Assembly (NCBI RefSeq): GCF_000006405.1
Contig: NW_003216786.1
Span: forward strand, 36,456 to 100,455
Source: Perkinsus marinus ATCC 50983
Lineage: Eukaryota; Perkinsozoa; Perkinsida; Perkinsidae
Length of the DNA: 64,000 bases
Direction of reading: 5' to 3'
Numbering within the stretch: the stretch's first letter is position 1; each line of letters starts with the position of its first letter. Shown one piece after another: positions 24,717 through 37,168 of this stretch. The notes beneath the pieces were generated by a model. It had not been told where the DNA came from and made no database searches. It saw only the letters and a program-made list of their open reading frames with translations. Made by a program: the position numbers and the translations under genes.

Positions 24717-26783
24717 ATGGCCGGTATAGCTCAGGGTCGTCACACAAGGGCTGTTCCCTGCCCTAGCTGCGGACAGCAATTCTTCCCACAAAGCCTTCGA
24801 TTTCATCTCAAGTCGTGCCTTGTGAAGCAACAGCACATCGAGCTGCCGTGTCCTTTCTGTGACACCCCATTGAAGCGGTCGGAGCTAGAAAGACATAAAA
24901 TGAACTGTAAAAAGAGGACGGCTGGGCCTAGGAAGAGTCTCAGCATGGCTTCCCTTACGATGACCTCTCCCAATGGTCGCACACTTTGTGCAATTTGCCA
25001 ACGACCGTTTTCTAGTGATAGAATAGCGCGACACCAGGGGATTTGTCGGCAACAGTTTGAGAAGTCTGAACGTCGGAAGTCACAGCTATCGACACCACAG
25101 CAGAAGGTGGTGACACGGCAACACATGAGCGCTGAAATTGGCAAAGGAGCGGTAACGGGCTCATGGCGTCAGAAGCGAGATGCTCAGAAGGAAGCATTCG
25201 AACGTACCAAAAGGCAGCAGCGGAGCCAGTTACAGAAGTCTACGGATGGGACTCCGAAACATGAAATAGTAGGCATAGACCTGGAAGATGAGGACGAGCC
25301 CGATCAATCACCTGGAATTGGCAGGAGCGAGTCTTCACGATGTTCTACGGATGACACTGCGGTGATTTTCACGTCCTTACGGAGCAACTCCGGTGTACGA
25401 GAGAGCACTTCCACGGATAGTCTGCGTGCGGACGACGTGTTTGCGAAGGGGAAGTGGGCTTGCTTCTCCTCCTCCTCGGGTGACTTTAAAGATGGCGTCG
25501 AGGAAAATCATATCATCAGCGAACGGTCTGATAGCTCGCATTCAGACTCGGACGAGTCGGCTAGTGATGGCTCCCTTGATAGATCCAGCTGCACTGATGT
25601 GGGATCAATCCATAATGACGGCTCTGAACGGCTAATGACATCGCCGCCGAGGCGGTCCCCACCATCCGCGAGCAGCTCTGCCGTAGTCAGTAGTAGAATG
25701 GACAGTGCGAGGAGTGATGCTCTCTCGAGCCTACGAGAGATCGGAAGAACTACTGATGACACTGCCAATCCTAGTGCATGTGATATCATACCTTCTGGAA
25801 CAGCTCTACTTGCTATGAAGATATCGTCTTCTTCTGGTGTCGCATCCTGGAGAGAGAGCTCTTGGTAGGTGTAGGGCGACAGTCCCTGGACATTGGAATA
25901 GAGGAGTTTTTATCCATCTTCAGGAGTGAAGGATGTGAAGGAGCTCAATCGAAGGTCGGAATGAAGGACGTCCGTGAGGTCGACCAGACCGAGACCTCGA
26001 GTGCACATAGGTAGGCGGCGCCTGAGTTCAACTCTGCAGGGTAAAGCCATGATATCATATCACATACGAAGCGTCACTAAGATGCCCATGCAATTCTCAC
26101 GGAATCCATCCGTGGATCTGAATAATGCTGTCAGGCACCCTGTTGAGTCAGAAGAGAGGCCCCAGTCGCCCACAAGCGATATCGAGCTTCCGATCCAGCG
26201 CAATTTTCGCGGCTGGTTGGTTGGGGAAGATTCGGCTCTTCAAGATGCGCTCGATCGGGCTAGCGTCGCCCTGGCTAAGGCACGCAGGGTCAGACCTGGT
26301 CAAGAGAGTTCGACGTCCAGCACATCGAGCCCTCGTAGTGAAGACGGCGCGCTGCCCCCGTTGGTATGTACGCAACGGCCAGGGAGCCCACCTGCGTGGG
26401 AGTTGGTGGTGCATGGAGAATCACGGTCCTCCCCGAAGGATGGACCAACAGTTGTCCATTATCATCATCATTACCATCATCACTACTCCAATGGGCTCCC
26501 TGGAGATGCCAGAATAGGAGAGGCAGAAAAAAAGGCAATGGATGACGCTATGAAGGTGAGGGAGACGCCTTTCCCGAGCCCTCTGTCGTTCATGACATGA
26601 ACTTCATGTCTCGAATGCTTCACTTCTCTTCAGATGTTGAAATCGAGCAAGTCCGGTACCGCGCAAGATGATCCTACTGCAGTGCATCATCACGTTAGCC
26701 ATCGCCATATTCATCATGATCATCAGCCTGTTGTTCTCCAGCATCCAATCGGGCACCGAGGGATCATTGGAGCTCAGCAGTGA
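24717..26783 (+). CDS. C2HC zinc-finger protein with Ser-rich middle and His-rich tail
   Basis: Exon 1 is 24717..25864, exon 2 is 25924..26010, a third exon runs from about 26072 to 26555 (its acceptor is weak), and the last is 26634..26783. The N-terminus holds three C-x2-C-x(n)-H-x(3-4)-C fingers of the ZC2HC1 type: CPSCGQQFFPQSLRFHLKSC, CPFCDTPLKRSELERHKMNC and CAICQRPFSSDRIARHQGIC. A basic stretch and a long Ser/Asp-rich, probably disordered region follow (SDSSHSDSDESASDGS). The C-terminus has two His clusters (VHYHHHYHHHY, then HHHVSHRHIHHDHQ) that could bind metal. The cellular role is unknown; in this family some members are ciliary or RNA-associated. Confidence 0.78.
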
Positions 26784-27590
26784 GCTGTTTAGATCACGAC
26801 TCCACCTAGAGGAGTGTTTTTCGATGTTCAGATATCTGTTCAGACCATCAACAGCAGATCATCCGCAGCGACTGAGACCCGCTTCGTCTCCTTCTTTCCG
26901 GTCGTCGTGGTACAGGAGAACCTTGGCTTGCCCACAACCACCGAAGACGACTCGCCAATTTGGTGCGTGAGCTATCCGTTTGCTCGCTGTCTACGTTTAC
27001 GATTGTCTATGACTCTCTCTGTGCGGACGTTGTTAGATCATGGATATCATGCAGTATTAACTATTAGCATAAAGTGAGCTTGTGTTGGAGATCATAAGGG
27101 ACATTGTGTGTTGCAGAGCAATCAAGGTGTTAGATGATGATCAGATTCATACCGTCTGTTGCGCTTTGGTGACCACCAACTCCTTGACAATGACGATTCT
27201 TGAAGTTTAAACCTAGGCTTGTATCCTCGGGGCGCCCGAACGACCAAGTCATACGCAACTGACTCGGATTCCGAGGCTCGGAAGTTTTCGGGAAGGATCG
27301 TTTCCCCACGATAATCTCTCAACTTGGCCTCCGGGAGTTCCGGACCTTAGATGGTCGCGGATAGTGACAATTTGTGTCCATCTGTACCTCCGATATAGAA
27401 TAGGGGTGAGAGTAGACGGTTGGGGAATCATGAATAGCAGCTTATAGGCCCTCCTTCTCGGAGACAGATGCTCGTGCTCCAACATAGAAAGTTAGAAAGA
27501 AAGTGTGCCAGGAGCATTGGATTGATGTTCAAAATAGGTCTCGCCTCTTCATGAACAGATGGATGCTTTGTAGTTTGACAATTTAATATA
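26784..27590. other. Intergenic, no gene recognised
   Basis: Region between the zinc-finger gene and the first TauE gene. Short frames only, with no motif or in-phase exon partners. Confidence 0.5.
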
Positions 27591-29149
27591 ATGGGTTCGG
27601 AGTCTATCGTATCAATAGAAGCAGTGGCTCCTCTCGTGTTCATCATCGCATTGTTATGTACCCCTCCCGGTATGGGAGGAGGCACCCTCTTCGTACCCGT
27701 TCTTCATATCATAGGTATGTTATCTGCTAGGGATGCCGCAGCCACTAGTCAGGTTTTAGTGGCTTCTGCGACTCTTGCGAAAGTAAGCGCTCATGCATTG
27801 GGTAGATGGTGATAACAGTGGCTCTCTCCAGGTTCTATCGTCCGTTTATATACAATTGCATGGGAACAGTTCTGTTGAGTCTATTATTAATCTGCCGTAT
27901 GCAGTATTAATGCTACCTCCTATGGTGGTCGGTGGTTTGCTTGGGGTCTATCTCTACACGTGGCTTCCTGAAATATTCCAATTAGTGCTCTATGTATTCA
28001 CTGCTATTCTCGCATCATGTATGGGCTTCAAGAAGGGCATAGGCTTGTGGAAATCCGAGACAGAAGGGGCGTCTAGTGCTGGCCAACTAGGCGTGGTGCC
28101 ACCGCCCTGCGTAACTGAAGATACAGTGCTACCGTCCGTGACATCAAGAGCTCGGTCCATCTCGCTTTCACTGAAATATAAGAAGGCTATTCTCATCACT
28201 ACTCTGTTGGCTGTGTGGATAGCAGTTATCCTCTCACGCCTGTTATTGGGCTCGTCATCTACGCCAAGTACGTCACATTCTTTTTCATCTGCTCGTCTCT
28301 CCAAGTCTTTTCATCGTGTATTGAGGCGCGCATTTTCGCTGCGTAACGGACCGCCAGATGTCACCATGACGACTACTGCGGAGAATTAAGCGCATATGTT
28401 GTAGTATATAGCTGACGCGGATTGAATTTGATCTGGTGTATATCGTAGGGAAGTGTCCATCCAACCATCTCCATTACGATAGTCTTCAGATAATATCCCA
28501 TTTCAGGTATCATTGGCATCCCTTACTGCACCGGTCTCTACTGGGCTCTCTCCGTCATCGTGTGCATAATGCTGATGGCTGTGCCCGGTTTATTTGTCGT
28601 AGCTATCAAGTCGGCAGCCATGTTGAAATTGGCTGTGAAGCTCTCAGGAGCTATGCTCTGTAATGCAACAGCCAAGAGCTCTGCACTTGTCCTTGGAAAT
28701 ATCATAGGTATCGGTTTTATAGCAGCCTTGGTTGGCCAGGGTGGTGGGAGTTTGATAACGCCGTTGCTTCTTTACATGGAGCTAAACCCTCAACAAGCTG
28801 CAGCGACAGGCTCTGTCGTTATGCTCATCACAAGCTCTAGTAAGTGGAGTGTAGAAATTTCCTTGCGAAGGATGGATGCATGTCAGGTTTGGCGTTGTCT
28901 TTTGGCCTCGGGGGCTTCCTGCCCGCTGCCTCTGATATGTGGATCGCAGTTCTGCCGTTTTTCGGGGCCTTACTCGGCGACTTGCTCCTATCTAGATTGC
29001 TCTTATGGAGCCGCAGACTGAGTTTCCTCGCTCTCCTTTTGGCCGCTTTAGCCATGACAGGCGCAATGGTGATCTTCACAACGGGGATAGTGAATGTCAT
29101 CTCGCAGTATAGACGCGAGAGAGCCGCTCAGTTTCGGTACTTATGCTAA
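27591..29149 (+). CDS. TauE/SafE-family membrane transporter, copy 1
   Basis: Probable anion exporter (sulfite, sulfonate or related organic anions) of the TauE family in a cellular membrane. Exons 27591..27782, 27832 to about 28384, 28507..28839 and 28887..29149 are clear; a further small exon may lie between 28390 and 28450, and that junction is not resolved. The first half has the family signature near the N-terminus (CTPPGMGGGTLFVPVL, then ARDAAATSQVLVASATLA). The second half has the matching repeat (ALVGQGGGSLITPLLLYM, LNPQQAAATGSVVMLITSSS, SFGLGGFLPAASDMW). About eight membrane segments are visible, with a polar cytoplasmic loop in the middle. The first intron interrupts exactly the same codon position as in the neighbouring copy, so the two arose by tandem duplication. 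Confidence 0.85.
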
Positions 29150-30403
29150 GTACCTTCATTGACTATTATATACCAAACAGGGCCTCAGTCTGATGATTGT
29201 TTTATATCACTTTTCGTGAGGTGTATTGCTTCTTGTCTAGTAATGTTATCATATCCATCTGCTGATACACCGAACATCAACTTCAAGACATCAGTTCGCT
29301 CTGTCTTTTCATTCACTAGCAATGGATACAGCATGTTGCGTTGTACGTCACTAGAAGATCCGGTATATAGATCTGATATGAGAAGATCTGCTATGAATAT
29401 ATACCAGTTGGGTGGAAAGAAACGCATCGCAACTCCCCCGTTCCTTGTATCGACTTGAGGGAGTCATTCATGAATCCACCAAACTGGAGCGGTATTATCA
29501 ACGATGAAACTCGACAGTGACCGAGCAGGTCTGCTCCACATACAATACGTTTATAGCGATCAGTTTTGAGTAGGATGACCAAATAGTTTTGGTAGTCAGC
29601 GATTAGGAAAAGACATGGTATGCATGCATTGGGTTGAGTGATGAGATATACTTGCTCGTCCGTGCATAATGTCCGTTGATTTCCCGTGAGACTTTTCTCC
29701 TCTTTGTCAATCTATTCAGACCTGCCTGACAGACATCCAACCGCAAGGTGAACACTATAATGGTGACACTCACCCCCAGGGATCCATGCAGCTTTGTGAT
29801 TAACGTTCCCTAGAGTTTCGTAACAACGGCGAAATGTTCCTAATGTGATTGTATTCACATTGAAGGATGTGTTCCTAGCCATCCGTGGAAAAATCAAAAT
29901 GAGTTCCCTCGGGAACATTATAGGCTCCTGGATGATCCCCTGCTCACCCCCTCGATAGAGTCAGTGCTCTCGCAAGGGCGATAATTTGCCAAGATAAGAA
30001 CGCTCCATGAGCAGAGGACGTTTAACAGTGAGACAGTGTTTAATGCCAAAGCTTTGTCAAAAAACGTGTTAGCAAAGGTGTTATTCTGAGGCACAGAACC
30101 TACCCTAAACCTGCTAGTATATGTACGTGCTCATAGTGGAATAAAGCTATTCCATTTCAATTCCTCGCAGTCTACGCCCGAGTATCATCATGTTCATCTG
30201 GTCGGAGAAATATTTCTTTCTGCCTTAACAAGGATTGACTCTCTCTTGTGTCGAGAATCTAGTGCATCAGTGCTCCTGCTATCATGATTTTGGCGCAGGC
30301 CTCATCTACGGCCGAAGATGAGTTTTGAAACACACATAAGCCATCATTTATCATCTAGGGGAATCATCAAGGCTGGCTGTAGGGAGGTGTATGAATTAGT
30401 AAT
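29150..30403. other. Spacer between the two TauE genes
   Basis: About 1.25 kb with no recognisable gene and no detectable remnant of a third TauE copy. Short frames on both strands carry no motifs. Confidence 0.5.
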
Positions 30404-31877
30404 ATGGCGGCTCCTCCAATCGAGAACATGGGAGCAGTTGCTCCCCTCATATTCGTCATCGCACTCCTCTGCATGCCCTCGGGCATCGGTGGTGGCGTCT
30501 TATTCGTCCCGGTACTTCGACTCATCGGCAAAGTTCCTCTAAAGGAGGCAACCGCCTTGAGCCAGGCATTGATCGCCTCAGCTTCATTAGCTGCGGTAAG
30601 GGCGGACCTCCTGGCATCATCGTTAGGCCCATCCTCTCAGATTCTATTCAACTTCTTCGAGCAATACCGTGCGAGGAACGAGTCCAAGGCCCTCATAGTG
30701 TGGCCCTTTGTAATCCTCATCATTCCATGCACAGTCATCGGCTCGCTCATCGGCGTCTACATCTTTTCCTGGCTCCCATCACTGTTCATACTGATTTTAT
30801 ATTTCTGTTACGCGTGTCTGGGGAGCTTCATGGCCTGCAAGAAAGGCATCAAACTGTGGAAAGCAGAGACGCGGGCTAAAAGACAGATCCCTGTGGGGGA
30901 CTCTACTGATTCGAGTAGATCCTCAGAAGTGGCTCAAGAAATCCCACCCCTTCTGGAGATGCCAAACAGGAAGAAGCTCATAGCGTACACAAGTATCGTC
31001 GCTTTGATATGGGCAGTGTGCCTCATTTTCCCTCCTCTCAAAGGGAACTCGGCCACGCAGAGTAGTATTCCGATAGACTGCGGCGCTTGGACGGTTGTTC
31101 CTATCGCTCAAAGTCCTATAGAACTTTCGAACTAGGGCTACAGGTTGCCTCTTCAGGTGTGGTTGGAATCCCATACTGTGAGGTAGCTTTTTGGGGGCTC
31201 GCGGCGCTGCAAGTGGTCATACTCCTTCTCATTCCTACTTGTTATGTGGCCGTAGAACGCTCCCCAGGCGCTGTCAAGATCGGCCTCGTCCTGATGACTA
31301 GCACTATCGGTAGGAGTCGAATTTAGTTCTAACAAGCTACTGTCAGGCCTTCTCCTATTCTCAAATTCAAGTATCGCATTCATTCCCCGAGCGCCTAAGT
31401 TCGCGAGGTCAGTATCCTTTCCTGTCAGTCATCGGCCTGCTCTCCTCCATCATTGGGACAGCTGGAGCACTTTTCATCATCCGAGTTGTCCTCTCCCTTG
31501 GCCTCGACCCCAAGCAGGCTACTGCCACTGCCACAGTTGTCATATTTGCCACGAGCAGCAGTAATTAGGAACCCTCTGATGCGAGCGCAAGCTTCACTAG
31601 TTCTCACTCAGGAACGGCTCTATCATTCGCATTGGGTGGTTACTTTCCTCCCGCTTCGAATTTGTGGATCGTCGTCTTACCATTCGCTGGTGCTCTATTG
31701 GGCAAGACCATAGTAGCAAAACTAATAGCAAAGACAGGACGCCTCAGTATACTTGTCCTACTGCTCGCAGCTATGGTGGCTATAGGCGGGATCATCACTA
31801 TTTCTACTGGTATCATTTCTGCAGTAAACGATGCCCGTAACGGCGAAGACGTTGCTCAGTTCGGTAACTTCTGCTGA
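30404..31877 (+). CDS. TauE/SafE-family membrane transporter, copy 2
   Basis: Five exons join in phase to 424 residues: 30404..30595, 30641..31112, 31157..31287, 31347..31560 and 31612..31877. The family signatures are CMPSGIGGGVLFVPVLRLI, LKEATALSQALIASASLA in the first half, and LGLDPKQATATATVVIFATS followed by ALGGYFPPASNLW in the second. The glycine-rich turn GQGGG of copy 1 is replaced by GTAGA here, so substrate handling may differ. Two introns need GTCC donors rather than GTAA/GTGA, making those junctions (31113 and 31288) less certain; a GTAGGA alternative exists at 31310. The first exon is exactly as long as that of copy 1 (192 nt). Confidence 0.82.
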
Positions 31878-33042
31878 TCGCCGCCCATCTTGTTCCTTCT
31901 AATCTTATTTCGTATATCATGTTGTGATCATTGTGGTAATCACATGAATCGCTCCTCGTAATTCCGCCGAGTTGCCCCGTGATCGAGCCTGACGCTTCTC
32001 AGTGACGCGCACTGGTTCTCTAGCAGGGATTTTATCGACTCGGCGACTCCGGACTGTATGTGTAGTTAATATGTATTCAGCATTCCCTCTAACATAGGGA
32101 GTTGAGATCACTGATTTGTTTGGACAGAGGTCCGTTGCTATAGCCTATCACCCCTCGTCCGTTGTACTGCTCTGCGAAAGAGTTCCTCGTAGTTCTTTAG
32201 TAAATTTCGAGGCATTTGTATTTCGTTTGAGTCATGGAAGATTGACACTGTTGCACTGCCTAACCGTTGAAGAATTGGAATGCCAGTACTGACTGCTGGA
32301 ATTGCAGTAGATCCCATATGCTGAACCGCAATGGAGTTCCATCTGTTTTATACGTGGAACAGTTTGCCGTGTTGCGCTTTCCCGAAAAACATGCTATGTT
32401 GTGTCCTAGTAATGTGTCTTCTAGTATTAGCTTCTGTCGCGAGATACGGATCAGATCACAGTTTGCCTACTCTGAAGCTCGCTAAGGTCTATTGCTGCTA
32501 GGCTACTTAAGCTGCTAAGGCGACGATGACACGATTCAGTCGTGTCATCGTCGCTCGACCGCTCGCGTCACGCCTCCTGTTTACCCTCACTTTGCAGCTA
32601 TGGTAGAGCGGCTCTATTAGTGCCCCTGGATCAATAAACGTGGGAATGGAGAAATCATTGTAAGATAGAATTTTGGATCAGAGGGTTCTGAGCAAGGAGA
32701 ATTTGTTAAAGTGATACGAGCATGCCGTTGAAAAATAACAGATGTTTCTTCTTCGGTACGATGTTTTTTTCATGGGTTGCTGCTCATACAAGTGCACTTC
32801 GAGAGTCCTCCCAACAGTGGCAACATCATGGATTTGGTGACCCCCTCAGGAACACTACACAGTATATGTATGAAAACATTTCTACAGTTGATCGTTGGAA
32901 GCTTTCGGCACCGTTGAACGAGGAGGCAGAGTCTCTTCGGTGTCAATGCCAGCCCAGCCAGCTTCATGGAACACCACTTTTCTGGTATGGAGATGTCGTA
33001 GCCAAACTTGCTGTCGTCCCTGCAGAGATGCAAAGGCAATCA
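31878..33042. other. Intergenic region holding a perfect hairpin
   Basis: No coding gene recognised. The convergent genes TauE copy 2 (plus) and the HDAC gene (minus) both end into this region. Its notable element is a perfect 15-bp inverted repeat at 32520-32554, listed separately. Confidence 0.5.
32520..32554. repeat. Perfect 15-bp inverted repeat with 5-nt loop
   Basis: The arm GCGACGATGACACGA (32520-32534) is followed by TTCAG and then by its exact reverse complement (32540-32554). The element lies between two convergent genes and could be a structured RNA, a 3' end signal for either transcript or a mobile-element relic. Confidence 0.9.
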
Positions 33043-36000
33043 TCATAAGCCGAAACAATACATTCCCTGAAGGGTCTATATGACGCCGGGGCTTCCCCAC
33101 CCGAAACCACACAGAATTCAGCACGTCCAGCATCAGCGCCGACGAGGGAGGAGCATCTTACCCAGTCCGTTATGGGCTTGAGACACTTCGGTAGAGACTC
33201 CAGCGCTGCTCGACGAGCTTTATCTAGATCTTCCGCATTACGTGTAGCTTCAGTATAGTCCAGAATGCTGCGGACTAGACTACCCCCGGCCGGACCGGTC
33301 ATCTTCGGATCATATCTAGACGTGGCTGGTGGAGGCTACTGGGCATGGGGAACTCACCCTCCTTCCGCGCAGCATATTACTTTACCGTGGTCGAGGCAGG
33401 AGGCCACATATGGATACAACCATCCATACCTGATGATAGTGGAACGTCTCGCCATTGTAGGAAGGTCTACTCACCAATCGGGTGACAAGCGACAGTCCAT
33501 CCCCGGCCCCTGGAACTTGAATTGTGACTGTGAATGGTCGAGCGCATCGAAACCACATAGCAACAACTGAGCCACGACGAAGGTTCAAAAGTCTCCTTGC
33601 AGACCTGGACCCTACTAATATATCGGGCTTCCATTGCTCCAGGACCGGGCGAGTGATCTGGGTCACCACATCAGTGTATTCCCTATCACCATCGCCTTCT
33701 CGCATTTCGAAATTGAGGTTCATCCCACGGGCACCAGATGCTTGCCGACCTGTTTCCAATCTTCGAGAGATGTTATCGTTTATCACTCACCAAGGTCCGT
33801 ATGGGCCCCCGTGCCCGGCATGATGATACCACCATCTCGGGATTTACCCCATCGATGGATTGACATGTGCAAGACGTCCGCATCTCGATAGAAAGCAGAC
33901 TCGTTACCGTTACCATGATGGACCTAACGTGGCAGCCTTCAACAATCGGCCTCCTATCCAGATCGTCATCTTACGTCGACGTCTAGTATCGCAAATTTAA
34001 TTCTACGGCCCTCGTGGACCGCCGCCGCTTGCGCCACCTTAATGGCGTATGCAACGGCGTTGACGAAACAGAAGCCCAGAGACAACTACGCAAAGGAAGG
34101 TCTCGACTATAACGGCGACGGGTATGGATCACCTCGTCACCAGGCTTGATGTTCATGGCAGAACCCATCAAAGGGGCGTTCTCGGACATGTCCGACTGAG
34201 CAATGTCGGAATCCACAGCATCATCATCCAGTTCTGAGCTCGCTAGGTTCATGCCGGGAATCACTATCACCGAGAAATAACATATCCTGTGGCCATACCA
34301 AAACTTGCCCGATTCATCCACAGAGTTCTCCACTAACGAGGCCACGAATGCTCTCATCTCATCAGCTTCCTGCGGCTTGATGAGCCCAGGAGCCTCCAGA
34401 CAAGCTGGACAGTACCTCAGGACACCATCATGAACAACTGAGGGAAGCACGTCGACACCAATTGCTTACCAATTTCTAGACATGAACTCCGGCCTCTTTA
34501 GGATGGATTTCGGCAGAGGGTCGGGGAGGCAGTATACATGCCAACTCTTACTGCAGCCCTCCCGGTCACAATTGAGCATGTAATCGTTATCAGCTTGCTC
34601 TCGACACCCTTCACATCTGGCAACTTATATGTGACTGCCTCTCCCGCAACATCAGCGCCGTACATCCCAGCGATGGACACACCCTCTGCAGTTCTAGCAC
34701 CCTTGTTCTGTGGCGAGTTCATGAACTTGATGGCGGGCGACTCGACGACGACGTTCAATTCGGGCATGTCCTGGTAGAAGCAGCGGCCCTATAGGAAAAG
34801 CTGTGAGAGACGGTCCTTACATCTTCGATGTGGATATCTTCCGATTTCACACGATATGGTACATGATGGCATGCCGGACGAGCCAGGACAAACGCTGTAG
34901 GGACACTACCAGAGAGGACCTAACTGAGTAGGGTCTTCAACTGGGGCTAACAGAAGGGCCTCACCGCCACAAGGGCATCCCGCATCATACCACAACGGAG
35001 GAGGGCGGCCTTTAGAGTATAGGGATCCATACAGCATTCCCCTGGCCATAATGTGAGTGCTCTTCCGACAAGTCTGGCGCAACGTTTAGAGCACAAATCT
35101 ACGACCTGGGATGGATGGTGAGGAGAGGGAGATGAGCCTGTCGTCCTACAGGGAGCTCACTGTCGGCTATTTCCTCTAGAGGCTTGTCTTTGAGCTCCAC
35201 TTGTTGTTGTAGATAATTATCAATAGAAACCAAATCATGGAGGTAGCGTTTAGAGTGTATGTTAGTAACGAGGACCTGTATAGGTGATAACACCTCGACG
35301 ACGGTGCGTCTTGTCTACATCAGGGATGGTGACAGGACTGGACACACTGTCCGCCCATGCACAGGAGTCCCATAGAGATTCCTTACAGTCTGGCACGATA
35401 TAACGTTTTCGAGTCTGCAACACTCGTTTGATACTGCGTACCCATCTGAAGTACCGCAAATGTTATTGTTGCTGATCGCACACCCGGGGCGAGCGCTACC
35501 TGCCGTGCTTGTCCTGAGCCCCACCATTATGTTTAATGAACAGTGGATTATACAACAACAAGGGTCTATCGATCGGCCCATCACTGACCAAGTCATACAC
35601 GGACCTGAGCGGAGATGACATCAACTTTGATCAAGAACAGTTCTGTACTTGGCTGGGAGGTCGTCACGGTCCACCCATTGCCCAGCTCTAGGGACACGCT
35701 CAGTTGTCGAGAGCTTTCGCAGCACTACACCACTGAGATAGAGCTCTACAGAGGCGATAGGGGCTACCCCCACTTAGGCCTCGCTATGGGAGGCGACCTC
35801 AACCGTCGTTTCCGTGCCGTACTAGAGTGTCCCTCTCCTGATTCTGATGATGAGCTTGATGACGGACTGAGTAACAACGGCACAGTCGTAAATCAGATCG
35901 TGTACGACAATGTCGCCACCTCGATGGGTATTCTCCAATTTTCCGATCAGCCAGCCGTCGGTCTTGCAGAGAGATATCCGGAGTTTGACTCCGGATGATG

Positions 36001-36977
36001 ATGCGTCTCACAGCACTGACCGAGCAGTGCTCGCTTTCGCCGTCTTCATATCGGATGAAGAAACCCAGACGAGGGCCATACCTATAATGAGGTATACTGT
36101 AATCACCAGCGCGCCCACACTACCATCGGAGGATCTTCCCATACACGGGAGTACCACTAAAGGTCCTTTTAACGTAGCGACCGATAAGAGAACGTGGATC
36201 AGATGGGTCTGGCACTGCATCTTTCCAGAACTGGGGTTTCAGGACCCTGTGGGAGGCACGAGTGATGGTATATGGAAAGCAGCAGTGAGTTGGATTACTC
36301 GCTGGCAACTTTGTCTTCGTTCTTGAGACCGTCCACAAGCTGTAGATTGCGCTCACGTACAAGTACTCGCTTGTCAGGAGACCCTTGCAGACGTACTATC
36401 CACCTGACCAATTGAAGTAGTAGATGAGAGGGGCTCCAATCTATTGTCGGCCCCATGGGGTACTCGACTAGTAGTGTACCTTTCCTTGTCCATATGCCAC
36501 TTATCCACTATACATTCTACGCCATTGAATCCGCTGTGTTTCACCAGACCAGTGATCCGCGCCTTGCATCCTTAGATAGACCCGACACCTCAGTACTAGC
36601 AATAGCGGCGGATCATACCTTGATGGATTTCCAAATCGCCCTCCATCGCCAACTCCGTTTGTGGACCAGCGAAGGGTTCCAAATTCCGAGAGTGCAGTCG
36701 AATACGTTGCGGTTCGGCTTCCGGGAGGCTACCTGATTTCGTGAGCTCAATAACGTCAGTGAGCATGGTATTATAGCACCTCGATGAGGATGCAGCTCCT
36801 TGAGAGTGAACACAACGAAGCCGTCTTCCTGCACCTACATCCCTACCGTACCATCGCTACATCGCATGGAGGACCTACCTCCTCAACGAGGCCAAGACGA
36901 CCGTTCAGCCAGGTGTTCCGTGGGTGCTCCAGACTATGGATTTTAGCCTGTGACCCTGCTATAATGTCCCCAGTCAT
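33043..36977 (-). CDS. Class-II-like histone deacetylase with an internal PHD finger and Tudor-like N-terminus
   Basis: A long multi-exon gene starting at an ATG at 36977 (exons 36879..36977, 36780..36834 and onward). A Tudor/SH3-like segment near 36215-36010 reads GRYVKRTFSGTPVYGKILRW then YGPRLGFFIRYEDGESEH. A Ser-rich basic stretch follows (35850-35775). The HDAC fold begins around 35570 (LLLYNPLFIKHNGG) and continues to the active-site HH motif LARPACHH near 34870. It is then interrupted by a PHD finger at about 34615-34395: CEGC, then MLNCDREGCSKSWHVYCLPD, then WYCPAC. The fold resumes with GFCFVNAVAYAI (34085), the zinc-binding LDVDVHHGNGN (33975-33930), LLCGFDALDHS (33550) and the catalytic-Tyr motif AEGGY (split by an intron near 33350). 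All catalytic and zinc ligands are present, so activity is likely. Role: nuclear chromatin deacetylation with its own reader domain. The last residues before the stop are uncertain. Confidence 0.8.
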
Positions 36978-37168
36978 CACGAATTATGACCACCACTACT
37001 GTTGCTCTCCCGCTATATAAGACATAATACAACACAACAAATACATTACACTTCACCGCAACGGTTATACCCTTCCAAACAGTGGCGGGTGATGGCGGCT
37101 CTCCTTCTTGAGACGAAACCACACATCACAGGCTTTTGGTGGCACCGCAATGGTAACGAAAACACTGC

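Noticed and set aside
35975-35991. Inverted repeat CCGGAGT-CAA-ACTCCGG
   Set aside because: Short and inside a coding exon of the HDAC gene; no reason to think it functions as a structure.
35615-35998. Plus-strand 127-residue frame
   Set aside because: It is antisense to exons of the HDAC gene whose opposite-strand reading carries a Ser-rich basic region and Tudor-like sequence that splice in phase.
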